Origin: Muribaculaceae bacterium
GTDB lineage: Bacteria; Bacteroidota; Bacteroidia; Bacteroidales; Muribaculaceae
Direction of reading: 5' to 3'
DNA: 64,000 nt
NCBI GenBank assembly: GCA_017548365.1
Contig: JAFZAC010000022.1
Location: 1 to 64,000, forward strand
The position numbers and the translations under genes are program-made. Under the pieces are notes generated by a model. The model had not been told where the DNA came from, searched no databases, and worked only from the letters and a program-made list of their open reading frames with translations. Below, piece by piece: positions 8,932 to 17,537 of this stretch; the first letter of the stretch is position 1; every line of letters begins with the position of its first letter.

Positions 8932-11553
8932 CTACTTTTTAGCTTTTGTTTGCTCACCATCATCCATGGTTTCTTCTTCCACAGGAGCTTCCTCTTTGTT
9001 CTTCATGCCCTTGTAGATTCCCCAACCCAGAGCAGCAAGGATGAGCAACAGTATAATGTAAACCGAAGCCTTAGCCAAGCTCTCGGTCTTGTGCACGTCT
9101 TGTGGGTCGAAAGTGAATACTACTGTGTGGTCGCCAGCAGGTAGCTGCATGGCTCGCAGCACATAGTTCACGCGTCCAATCTTAGCTTCCTTACCATCGA
9201 TGGTAGCTTTCCATCCCCATGGGAAGTAAATCTCACTGAACACCGCCAAACCTCCGTTAGCGCTATGAGCTTTATATGTAAGTTTGTTAGGTGCGTAATC
9301 AGTCTCATAGATGGTGTCGCCTGGTTGCTTGGCCTTGGCATCGCCCAGTTCCTTCTTAAACTTAACGTCGGCAACAGCCTCTTTAGCTGGGTCAAATTTG
9401 TCAAGGAACTTCATCTCCTCATCGGCAGTCTTCACATAAGTTAAACTATCAACAAACCATGCGTTACCCAGAGCTTGCTCATTGAGGAAGACATCGGTGT
9501 CCTTATCACCCAACATGAAATACTTAGCATTGAGCATATTGATTACTGCAGGTACAGTATCGATAGTGTGACGCTCATTGATACCATCAATCAACGATTG
9601 TAGTGCAGGCATGAGTTGACGATCGATGAGATCGTTATAACGGGTCAGCTTGGCTGCATGATAACCACCAACAGATTTGTGGAAATAGCTCGAACGTGGC
9701 TGCGAGAATCCAGGGATGTCGAGCACGCGGTAGTTCTTGTCCTTATCTGAAAGAATCTTAGTGTCGGCAGCAGTTTTCTCAAATGTCGTTGCCGGGATTT
9801 CGTCGCGATCAACAAAACGCTCTTCGTTGAGGTAGCGCTTGTTAACGATAAACATGTCGAACAGCACAATGAGAGTCACAATCAATCCAGTTGCAACGGC
9901 ATTGAGCTTGCGCTTCTCATAGCCAAATATAACGGCAAAACCCAGTAGTATTATTATTAAGCTGCGCCAAGCATCACTGCTCACGAGGCTGTGACGGATG
10001 GTCTCTACCGCCATCGCCACACCTGGCAGCTGGTCAAAGGTTGCCTGTCCTGCAAGAGCTTGATTGATGCGCTCGGCCTCATCGGCGCTAGCAGCACCGC
10101 CAAAGAGACTTGGCATTAATGCAAACATGAGGCATAATAACGCACACACGCCAAAGACAGCATAAGTGGTTTTGCCATATTTCTTGAAGAAGTCGTCCTG
10201 TGTGAACATTTCCTTGAGCGCGAGCACAGCCATCAACGGCATTGTGAACTCGGCAATGACAAGTATACTCGAGACTGTCCGGAACTTGTTGTACATTGGG
10301 AAGTAGTCGATAAAGAAATCGGTCAAACCCATGAAGTTGTGGCCCCAGGACAGGAAGATAGAGAGAATGGTTGCTACAAGCAGCGCCCACTTAAGAGGAC
10401 CTTTTACAACAAATATACTCAAGATGAACAGTGCAAAGATGAGCGCGCCTACATAGACTGGCCCACTCGTGAATGGTTGATCGCCAAAGTACTGCGGGAA
10501 CGCTTGCATGCCCTGAATGCCCAGTTCGGTGCCATCGGCTATATCGTCGGCTCCGTCCACATCGGCGAGGGTTTTCATGCTGGTACCGCCCTTTACGTTG
10601 GGCACCATCAAAGTCCAAGTCTCACCAATACCATAACTCCATTGAGTGATATATTCCTTACTCAGACCGCCGTTGGTTGGCTCGCTACTCACTTCACTCA
10701 CACCACCTTTATTATCACTGGGGAGCGGTGTAAGTTCGCTATGCCCACCACGCATGGTCTCCTGCGAGTATTTATAGGACATCATCAGGTTTGACGCATT
10801 AGCGCCAAGAGCCAAAGCGGCAGCTACCGCCAGTACACAGGTAGCGATGCACCACTGCCCTATCTTCTTGTCTTTGATAGCTATCACGAGGAAAGCAATC
10901 ACCAGTGGGACAATGATAAACATTGAATAATATGTCATCTGCACATGGTTGCTAATGAGCTGAAGGGTGGCAAAGAGGGCAGCCACAGCCGCACCCAGCA
11001 GATATTTTCCTCGATAGGCCCATACAATACCAGCTATTGTAGGCGGTATGTAGCATAATGTGAGCAGTTTCCATATATGACCAGCATCGATAATAATGAA
11101 AAAATAAGACGAGAAAGCATAGCCAATGGCTCCCAACACTGCCAGATACCACTTCATGTCAAATGAGAGCATGAGAATAAAGAATCCCAGCATCAAGAGG
11201 AACACCCAGCTAACTGGCTCGGGGAAACCCAAAGTAAGAACCCTGCCAATTTTGTTAATCATTGAGTTGCTCTTGTAACTTGGAGCTATCTGGAATGTGG
11301 GCATACCTCCAAAGAGGCTGTTGGTCCAACGCGTCACCTCGCCATTGTGTGACTCATTATAAACTTTTGCCTCCTGTCCGTTGGCAGCGCCCTGCAGCAC
11401 GTCGTTCTGTTGCAGTACATCGCCATTGACATCGTTAGGATAAAAATAAATCCACGAAATGGCAGCAAATGCCAGAATCGAAAGCACAAAAGTTGCCACA
11501 TTGCGCACCGTGAGAGCGCCTATCAATCGCTTGTCAAAAATGTTTTTTTCCAT
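8932..11553 (-). CDS. YfhO family multi-spanning membrane protein (GT-C-like)
   Basis: An 873-aa integral membrane protein of the YfhO family (PF09586). Many hydrophobic helices run from residue 15 to about 620. Large loops carry YNESHNGEVTRWTNSLFGGMP near residue 65 and a soluble C-terminal beta domain (YFPWGWKATIDGKEA, LPAGDHTVVFTFDP) before a final membrane helix and an acidic-lysine tail. In Gram-positives YfhO glycosylates lipoteichoic acid; in Bacteroidetes the substrate is unknown, though a polyprenyl-sugar transferase in the envelope is a reasonable guess. It heads an operon with the methyltransferase-like gene and is divergent from the DUF3298 gene. Confidence 0.88.
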   Translation of the reverse strand: MEKNIFDKRLIGALTVRNVATFVLSILAFAAISWIYFYPNDVNGDVLQQNDVLQGAANGQEAKVYNESHNGEVTRWTNSLFGGMPTFQIAPSYKSNSMINKIGRVLTLGFPEPVSWVFLLMLGFFILMLSFDMKWYLAVLGAIGYAFSSYFFIIIDAGHIWKLLTLCYIPPTIAGIVWAYRGKYLLGAAVAALFATLQLISNHVQMTYYSMFIIVPLVIAFLVIAIKDKKIGQWCIATCVLAVAAALALGANASNLMMSYKYSQETMRGGHSELTPLPSDNKGGVSEVSSEPTNGGLSKEYITQWSYGIGETWTLMVPNVKGGTSMKTLADVDGADDIADGTELGIQGMQAFPQYFGDQPFTSGPVYVGALIFALFILSIFVVKGPLKWALLVATILSIFLSWGHNFMGLTDFFIDYFPMYNKFRTVSSILVIAEFTMPLMAVLALKEMFTQDDFFKKYGKTTYAVFGVCALLCLMFALMPSLFGGAASADEAERINQALAGQATFDQLPGVAMAVETIRHSLVSSDAWRSLIIILLGFAVIFGYEKRKLNAVATGLIVTLIVLFDMFIVNKRYLNEERFVDRDEIPATTFEKTAADTKILSDKDKNYRVLDIPGFSQPRSSYFHKSVGGYHAAKLTRYNDLIDRQLMPALQSLIDGINERHTIDTVPAVINMLNAKYFMLGDKDTDVFLNEQALGNAWFVDSLTYVKTADEEMKFLDKFDPAKEAVADVKFKKELGDAKAKQPGDTIYETDYAPNKLTYKAHSANGGLAVFSEIYFPWGWKATIDGKEAKIGRVNYVLRAMQLPAGDHTVVFTFDPQDVHKTESLAKASVYIILLLILAALGWGIYKGMKNKEEAPVEEETMDDGEQTKAKK

Positions 11554-11707
11554 TATATATCAAGTCTTTTTGTTTGCAATTACTCTTTGAGCGTGTAAAA
11601 GTACAAAAAATTAAGCAACTATCAGCAAATTGGTGCAGAGTTTTTATTTAAGGTGTACTCCAATATATAAATTTGAGCTTGAGATACGATTTATTTTCGC
11701 TTTTAAA

Positions 11708-11738
11708 TTGTTGTTATGAGTTTTCTTTACTATCTTTG
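11708..11738 (+). promoter_or_regulatory. Promoter of the DUF3298 protein
   Basis: TTG (11708-11710), 20 bp, then TATCTTTG (11731-11738), which is 22 bp from the ATG at 11761. Confidence 0.7.
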
Positions 11739-11760
11739 CCAATAGATTATTAACAAAAAT

Positions 11761-12630
11761 ATGCTTAAGACTATGAGACGCGTTGTATTACTGACAAGTA
11801 TTGTGATAATGGCGGCTGGAGTTGCCTGGGGAGGCATAGCAAAGATTAAAGCTCCTGAGCTCAAAACAGAGAAGCTATTTGGCGATTCCTTTAGTACGGA
11901 GGATTATCTAGAGGAGGAGGAAGGTATTATCGGTTTTTATCGGGGTATCTCAATCGAGTGGCCTACAAGCATGGAAGGCATAGATGTGACAAACCTTCAG
12001 AATGCTGTTGGTAAATTCACTTTCGGCGACAAATTTACCGAAGGCGCCAGCATTGATAATTTAATTTCCAGAAGAATTGAAGTTAAAGAATCTTTGCCTG
12101 TTCCATACGAAATCAACAATGCTTTCTACAATTCAAAAGATTTCAGTTGGTTATACGATGGAGAGATATGGAACTTTCATTTTGACCTACAACTTGTACA
12201 AGTGATTGACAAGGTAGACGGTGCCTATGTGAGCTACAGCAACAGCTATAGCGGCTGGAGCGGTGGCGTTAGTCACATATTCTACTATTATATGATGTAT
12301 GATCTTGTAAACGACGAGCCTCTGGAGTATAGTGACATTTTCGTTAAAGGCCATGACAATGAAATCATAAAAATGATTGTAGCTCAACTGATGAAGGACA
12401 ATAAAGCAAAAACATATGAGCAGCTGAAAGAAGATTTGTGTTTCATGATAGAAACAGAAATGCCTCCCCTTCCAAAGAACATTGTTTACGACAAAGGCAA
12501 CTTCATCTTCAGTTACAACCCCTATGAGATTGCCTGTGGCGCCTCAGAATGTATAACGGCAGTAATTCCCGCAAAGAAGTTGCAAAAGTTCATGACCAGC
12601 AGAGCAAAAACGCTGTTCAAAGTAAAGTAA
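11761..12630 (+). CDS. Secreted DUF3298 / RsiV-like domain protein
   Basis: A 289-aa protein with an N-terminal signal peptide or anchor (RRVVLLTSIVIMAAGVAWG). The C-terminal half matches the DUF3298 fold: SHIFYYYMMYDLVNDEPLEY with SDIF, then FSYNPYEIACGASE and AVIPAKKL at the end. In Bacillus RsiV this domain binds lysozyme and controls an anti-sigma factor; here there is no anti-sigma region or adjacent sigma factor, so only the fold is inferred. It is a single-gene unit with its own promoter, and a palindromic terminator separates it from the convergent gene. Confidence 0.75.
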   Translation: MLKTMRRVVLLTSIVIMAAGVAWGGIAKIKAPELKTEKLFGDSFSTEDYLEEEEGIIGFYRGISIEWPTSMEGIDVTNLQNAVGKFTFGDKFTEGASIDNLISRRIEVKESLPVPYEINNAFYNSKDFSWLYDGEIWNFHFDLQLVQVIDKVDGAYVSYSNSYSGWSGGVSHIFYYYMMYDLVNDEPLEYSDIFVKGHDNEIIKMIVAQLMKDNKAKTYEQLKEDLCFMIETEMPPLPKNIVYDKGNFIFSYNPYEIACGASECITAVIPAKKLQKFMTSRAKTLFKVK

Positions 12631-12653
12631 AACAAAGGGAAAGAAAGGCTATA

Positions 12654-12689
12654 ATAAACCCGAATTGAACATGTTCAATTCGGGTTTAT
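12654..12689. terminator. Bidirectional terminator palindrome
   Basis: A perfect 36-bp palindrome (each arm AAACCCGAATTGAAC plus flanking TA pairs) lies between the convergent ends at 12630 and 12696, flanked by A/T-rich sequence on both sides. Confidence 0.7.
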
Positions 12690-12695
12690 ATATTA

Positions 12696-13373
12696 TCAAA
12701 ACTGCATTTTATTGACTTCTCGTCGCATTTCGGCAGCAGCTTCCATTCCTATGTCGTCATTCTTGGTTTTAGCAAGGTTCATAAGCTGAGTGAGCTCGTT
12801 GAGCATAGCCTCTTTAAGCTTCGCGCCTTGCTCTTGAAGAGCTGCGGTCGGCATTTTAGCAAATTCCTTATACACTGCCATAAGCTTATTGTAGCTTGCC
12901 CTACAAGCTTTAATCTTATTATTGACGGCAACGTTCTCCGAGACAAACGGTTCCAGGTCGGCTGTAGCCATAGGAGTTACTAGCTGCATGTCCTCCTGAG
13001 TTCTTCCTGGCACAACCTTGGTAGATGGTGTTGGAGGAAGCGGTCCCTCTCCAAATCCCTCGATGTGAGTGGGTGGTGGTCCATCAATGGGTTTCACCTC
13101 GGCGGCGCCCATTATGGAATCGGCCATCATCAAACTATCGAGCAGAGAGTCGCGCGGCACATCAATAGTTTCTACCTCCAGCTCCTCGACTGGTGTTCCA
13201 AACTCATACTCATTGACCATAGTGGTGTCAGGTTTTGGAAGCTCTTTCTCGTTCCTTCCCAGCAGAGCATTCCCCCACTTGTGCACTGGCGGACAGAAGA
13301 TATACAGCAGAATGATGGCAGCAACTGTTGCTCCCACTATCCACCACAATATCTTTTTGTTGCGCGCTGTCAT
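12696..13373 (-). CDS. Membrane-anchored hypothetical protein
   Basis: A 225-aa protein of unknown function. Residues 8-26 form one membrane helix (ILWWIVGATVAAIILLYIF) after a basic N-terminus, so the rest should be periplasmic. The middle (about 45-145) is Pro/Glu/Asp-rich and probably disordered. The C-terminal 75 residues are helical and charged (YNKLMAVYKEFAKMP, LKEAMLNELTQLMNLAK) and could form a coiled coil. It has its own promoter and is convergent with the DUF3298 gene. No family is recognised. Confidence 0.7.
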   Translation of the reverse strand: MTARNKKILWWIVGATVAAIILLYIFCPPVHKWGNALLGRNEKELPKPDTTMVNEYEFGTPVEELEVETIDVPRDSLLDSLMMADSIMGAAEVKPIDGPPPTHIEGFGEGPLPPTPSTKVVPGRTQEDMQLVTPMATADLEPFVSENVAVNNKIKACRASYNKLMAVYKEFAKMPTAALQEQGAKLKEAMLNELTQLMNLAKTKNDDIGMEAAAEMRREVNKMQF

Positions 13374-13420
13374 ATGCTCGTTTTATGGTCGTATGTGTGT
13401 AATTTTCGAAAAAAACAGTG

Positions 13421-13453
13421 CAAAGTTAGTTTTTATATTTAGATAAATACAAC
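13421..13453 (-). promoter_or_regulatory. Promoter of the membrane-anchored hypothetical protein
   Basis: A minus-strand TAACTTTG (13421-13428) with a GTTG 21 bp upstream (13450-13453), about 48 bp from the start codon. Confidence 0.55.
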
Positions 13454-13608
13454 TAAATGGTGAATTGTTAAGTTTTTTTTATTCTTGACACAAATTCTGC
13501 AAAAAAAGAGCATTGATTTGGTATACACTGCACATATGGCAAATGCCATTTATAGTTAAGAATAATCAAAGTTTTAAGGTTGATGAAGTGTTTTTCGAGA
13601 AAAACATG

Positions 13609-13616
13609 TAAATTTG
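13609..13616 (+). promoter_or_regulatory. -7 element of manA
   Basis: TAAATTTG lies 20 bp upstream of the ATG at 13637. It shows that the in-frame TTG at 13580 is not the start. A matching -33 element is weak. Confidence 0.55.
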
Positions 13617-13636
13617 CACTTTATTACTCATTGCTC

Positions 13637-14620
13637 ATGGCAAAGAAAGGTGAAATATTGAGGCCACAACTCTTTAAGTTTGGACTTAACTTGAAGACAG
13701 TGCTGTGGGGTGGCGACAAGATCGCCGCCTTCAAAGGCATGAGCTTTGACAATGGCAATGTGGGCGAGAGTTGGGAGATATCGGGCCTTAAGGGCCATGA
13801 GAGCGTGGTGCTTGAGGGAGAACATACCGGAATCAACTTGCGCCAACTCATCAAGCGCTTCAAAGGCCAACTTGTGGGTAGTCATGTTTACCGTAAGTAT
13901 GGCAACGAGTTTCCACTTCTGGTGAAATTCATCGATGCGCATAAAGACTTGTCGGTGCAGGTGCACCCCGACGACGACCTTGCCCGCCGCCGCCACCATT
14001 GCAGCGGCAAAGCCGAGATGTGGTATATAATCGAGGCCGAAGAAGGAGCATCGCTGCTTGCAGGCATGAGTCGCACCATCACTCCCAATGAATATCTTCA
14101 ACACATGGAAGACGGCACACTTCTTGATGTGCTGGCACGACACACAACCCATGAAGGAGACATCTTCTTCCTTCCTGCAGGGCGCATCCACTCTATTGGC
14201 GCCGGTAATCTATTGCTAGAGGTACAGCAATCAAGCGACATCACCTATCGCGTCTACGACTACGACCGAATCGACACCAATGGCAAGCCCCGCCAACTTC
14301 ACACTGACCTGGCAATCGACGCCATAGACTACACAGTGAGCCGCGATTGCCTGCGTCACTATCCTGACCGCGCTGGAAATATCAGACTAATCAAGAGCAT
14401 CTTCTTTGATGTGGACCGTATCATGATTGATGGAACATATCATCTGCCCATGCCCCATGATGCTTTCCTGTGCCTAATGTGCGTTGACGGTCACTGCACT
14501 ATTGACTGCGGCAACGGCACACTATACGACATCAATCGTGGCGAGTCACTGCTCGCTCCTGCATGCATTCACAGCCTCGACTTCAAGGGAAAAGCCACGA
14601 TTATCACGGCAACAACTTAG
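13637..14620 (+). CDS. manA: Mannose-6-phosphate isomerase, class I
   Basis: A 327-aa zinc-dependent type I phosphomannose isomerase that interconverts mannose 6-phosphate and fructose 6-phosphate in the cytoplasm. The metal site is visible: LSVQVHPDDD supplies the QxH ligands, AEMWYIIEAEEGA a glutamate, and PAGRIHSIGAGNLLLEVQQ the last histidine and the catalytic arginine region. The start used (MAKKGEILRPQLFKF) is the first Met after a TAAATTTG promoter element; the frame extends upstream to a TTG at 13580, but that lies before the promoter. This is the short Bacteroidetes/Firmicutes form. It supplies or drains GDP-mannose precursors. Confidence 0.93.
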   Translation: MAKKGEILRPQLFKFGLNLKTVLWGGDKIAAFKGMSFDNGNVGESWEISGLKGHESVVLEGEHTGINLRQLIKRFKGQLVGSHVYRKYGNEFPLLVKFIDAHKDLSVQVHPDDDLARRRHHCSGKAEMWYIIEAEEGASLLAGMSRTITPNEYLQHMEDGTLLDVLARHTTHEGDIFFLPAGRIHSIGAGNLLLEVQQSSDITYRVYDYDRIDTNGKPRQLHTDLAIDAIDYTVSRDCLRHYPDRAGNIRLIKSIFFDVDRIMIDGTYHLPMPHDAFLCLMCVDGHCTIDCGNGTLYDINRGESLLAPACIHSLDFKGKATIITATT

Positions 14621-14681
14621 TTTAACGCATAATGCACAATTGAGAATCTATAATAACAATTAATTCCTTTATATCTTTACT

Positions 14682-15977
14682 ATGACATTAAAACGTTTTT
14701 ATATACTAATATTGGCGCTAGTTCTTGTTGTAGGGGTTCAAGCTCAAAATAATGTGCGCGAAGTCTTTATCAAGGATATCCGCATCAGTGCCAACAACTA
14801 TCATGCCTATCCCGATAAAGATTTGCCTAAGCTGACGCCAGCACCTGCAGGCTACAAGCCATTTTTCATGAACCACTATGGTCGCCACGGCAGCCGATGG
14901 CTCATCGATCCAAATGATTATAAAATTCCCGTCCAACAACTCGAGAAAGGAGAGCGCAACGGCAAACTCACCAAACGTGGCAAAGAAGTGTTGGATGCGT
15001 GCCGCATGATGCTTGAAGCATCAAATCTACGATTGGGCGAGCTCAGCGATATAGGAGCCGAGCAGCATCAGGGCATAGCACGACGCATGTTCTTGAACTT
15101 TCCTGAAATTTGGGAGGGCAATGCCTGTGTCGATGCCCGCTCCACAGTGGTGATTCGCTGCATCTTGTCGATGCTTAACGAGACCGATATGCTCAAGTCG
15201 CTCAATCCAAGTTTGCGAATCACAACCGATGCCAGTGAGCATGATATGTATTACATGAATTACCACGACACAGTGGCGAGAGCGGCTCAGAAGGCAGCAC
15301 GTCCTGCCGTTAATGAACTAAAAGATAAAATTTTCACACCCAAGAAACTGGAGAAGATGACATCTCGTCTCTTCACCGACAAGAAGTTTGTGCGCGACAG
15401 CATCGACAGTTTCCGATTCGAGTATTTTCTCTTTGACGTCGTGAGCAATATGCAAAGTCATCACGCCTTTGACGGAATGGACCTTTATACTGGCGTCTTC
15501 ACTGTTGACGATGCCACCGATTTCTGGACATACAATAACGCAAGATGGTACATTTACTCGGGCAACACACCACTCACCAACCATACAGGGCCACTTGCCC
15601 ATAGGCATCTGTTGCGCAACTTTGTTGAGGCTGCCGACCGCGCGATCGCCAGCGGCACTAACAGCGCCACACTGCGATTCGGGCACGAGAGTGTGGTATT
15701 GCCCACAGTATGCTTGATGGGACTTAATGGTATGGACTATGAAACCACCGACCTTGAGACTCTAGCCGAGCACTGGCGCTCCTACGAGGTGTTTCCGATG
15801 GCCGCCAACATTCAAATGGTATATTACCGCAAGGCTGGTAGCGACGACATCCTCGTGAAAATCCTCCTCAATGAGCACGAAGCATCACTGCCCATCGCCA
15901 CCGACTGCGCCCCCTACTACCATTGGACCGATGTGCGCCAACATTTCCTTAATCGCCTTGAAATCCCAAATAATTAA
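14682..15977 (+). CDS. Secreted histidine acid phosphatase (MINPP / phytase-like)
   Basis: A 431-aa protein with a signal peptide (FYILILALVLVVGVQAQ). The branch-2 histidine phosphatase motif is MNHYGRHGSRW near residue 65, with the catalytic histidine in RHG. Towards the C-terminus FGHESVVLP (about residue 332) takes the place of the HAE/HD proton-donor motif. Bacteroides enzymes of this clade include an inositol-polyphosphate phosphatase, so phytate or another phosphomonoester is the likely substrate, but this is inference. It is convergent with the PAP2/PafA/murF operon, so four exported phosphatase-fold proteins sit together. Confidence 0.82.
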   Translation: MTLKRFYILILALVLVVGVQAQNNVREVFIKDIRISANNYHAYPDKDLPKLTPAPAGYKPFFMNHYGRHGSRWLIDPNDYKIPVQQLEKGERNGKLTKRGKEVLDACRMMLEASNLRLGELSDIGAEQHQGIARRMFLNFPEIWEGNACVDARSTVVIRCILSMLNETDMLKSLNPSLRITTDASEHDMYYMNYHDTVARAAQKAARPAVNELKDKIFTPKKLEKMTSRLFTDKKFVRDSIDSFRFEYFLFDVVSNMQSHHAFDGMDLYTGVFTVDDATDFWTYNNARWYIYSGNTPLTNHTGPLAHRHLLRNFVEAADRAIASGTNSATLRFGHESVVLPTVCLMGLNGMDYETTDLETLAEHWRSYEVFPMAANIQMVYYRKAGSDDILVKILLNEHEASLPIATDCAPYYHWTDVRQHFLNRLEIPNN

Positions 15978-16003
15978 GGTCAAAAACCTAACATAGCGAC
16001 CCG

Positions 16004-17527
16004 CTATTCACCTAACAGAATATTGTAGACTATTGTCACGTCGACCGAAGAAATGACTCCATCACCATCCAAATCTCCGTTGACGATAGCGCTGTCGTCG
16101 CCATTGAGCAAATAGTTGTAAAGCGCTGTAACATCAATACTAGAAATCAAACCATCACCGTTTACATCATACCTTCTCTGTTGATATTCCTTTTTAGCGT
16201 TTTCGAGCAGAACTTTGTAAAAAGTCTCATTGTGAAGTTTGTTCAAGTTACACGCGGCCATCACCCTCGATGCTTTCACGTCGCTGGCATAACACATTCC
16301 CAAATACAATCGGCTGTCGCCATACTCGTAACCACGTTTCAACAAGGCATCCTGACAGTCGGGCATAACCTCAACCAGTGCCAGTGCCAGTCCCCACCCT
16401 ATAAATGCATGTCGCGAAGGATAGGACGACTCGGTGTATAGGTGCCACGCCTCACCTCCATAGGGAATATCCTCTTTGAACTGAATGTAAGGCCGCTTGC
16501 GGAATGTGCTTGTTTTCAGAGCAGTAGCTTGCTTACTGAGCATAAACTTCAGTACCTTGACAAAGGAGATGATTTGTGGTGTCTCTTGTTCGGATATTGT
16601 AACAACCGGTGAACAAGCATCAAACATATCTATGATATAATTGTCATCCATTGAACAATCGGCTTTAGCTAAATCTCCACGCTCAGAATTTTGCAACGAC
16701 AAAAAATACCAATATTTTTCCAAATCATCAACAAAGAAGATGTCGTCAATGCTGGGAGGGGTTCCAAGAATGTTTTCAATGGATGGATACAGAGCATTGA
16801 GGTCACTTTCAGAAAGCCCTGAGAGCTGAAGATACTCGTTACGTGCCTGTTCCATGAGAGAAGCAAACTGGCTGGCAGCATGGTTTCGCGCCATCGCAGC
16901 TGAGGCACACATGAGACCTGCTTCCACATCGCTCTGCCATTCAGAACCTGTTATCACCCCGCTAGAAGCGCACTTCATCGCCCTGCTAAGAATTGTATCT
17001 TGTAATTGCGGTGCCATTTGGGACAATGCCAGTGCGGTGCTCCATACCATGGCAGCATGTGCCGAAGGGAATGATGTCGAGTCGCTGAGGCTCGCATTTA
17101 TATCATTTTCGCCCCAAGGCTGCTCATTCATCATCACAAATGGCCGATTGCGCATATAACGAGGGTTATCAATGCGGCAACTAAAGATGCCAGCCTGAGC
17201 AGACGAGTTCATCAAGGAAAAGATGGCAGGTGTGTTACTTGGATTAATGTCGATATCCAAAATACCACCGTAGATTTGGCATAAACGCTCAATATCGCAT
17301 CCAGAGTCAAGTGACGCCTGCTCTCCAATGTAGGTTTCACGCTGCTTTTTTCCCCATATCCACTTGTAGAAATCCAAGGCAAAACCCACACTTGCCGAAT
17401 CGGGCGGCAACGGTAGGAAAGCATCGGCTTTAGGCATCACGACCTCACCAATGTCACTGCCATGTGCAACATTCGTTACAGCAAGTGCCATTAGCAAAAG
17501 GCATATATGTATTCTGTGTCGAGACAT
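16004..17527 (-). CDS. Tandem PAP2-domain protein with dockerin repeats, catalytic histidines lost
   Basis: A 507-aa secreted protein (signal peptide 1-23) made of two class A acid phosphatase/PAP2 domains and two C-terminal dockerin repeats (VNGDGLISSIDVTALYN, DLDGDGVISSVDVTIVYN). The family signature is KX6RP, PSGH, SRX5HX3D. In domain 1, RP (128-129) and PSAH (154-157) remain, but the lysine is N121, SR is S189-G190 and the nucleophilic His is E196. In domain 2, K338, R345-P346, PSRH (370-373) and S405-R406 remain, but the nucleophilic His is C412. Both halves therefore look catalytically dead. It follows its intact paralogue by 10 bp at the end of the murF-pafA operon. Confidence 0.88.
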   Translation of the reverse strand: MSRHRIHICLLLMALAVTNVAHGSDIGEVVMPKADAFLPLPPDSASVGFALDFYKWIWGKKQRETYIGEQASLDSGCDIERLCQIYGGILDIDINPSNTPAIFSLMNSSAQAGIFSCRIDNPRYMRNRPFVMMNEQPWGENDINASLSDSTSFPSAHAAMVWSTALALSQMAPQLQDTILSRAMKCASSGVITGSEWQSDVEAGLMCASAAMARNHAASQFASLMEQARNEYLQLSGLSESDLNALYPSIENILGTPPSIDDIFFVDDLEKYWYFLSLQNSERGDLAKADCSMDDNYIIDMFDACSPVVTISEQETPQIISFVKVLKFMLSKQATALKTSTFRKRPYIQFKEDIPYGGEAWHLYTESSYPSRHAFIGWGLALALVEVMPDCQDALLKRGYEYGDSRLYLGMCYASDVKASRVMAACNLNKLHNETFYKVLLENAKKEYQQRRYDVNGDGLISSIDVTALYNYLLNGDDSAIVNGDLDGDGVISSVDVTIVYNILLGE

Positions 17528-17537
17528 ATATATTCAA

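Noticed and set aside
14672..14679. TATCTTTA as a promoter element of the histidine phosphatase gene
   Set aside because: It ends 3 bp before the ATG, too close to give a leader that contains the start codon.
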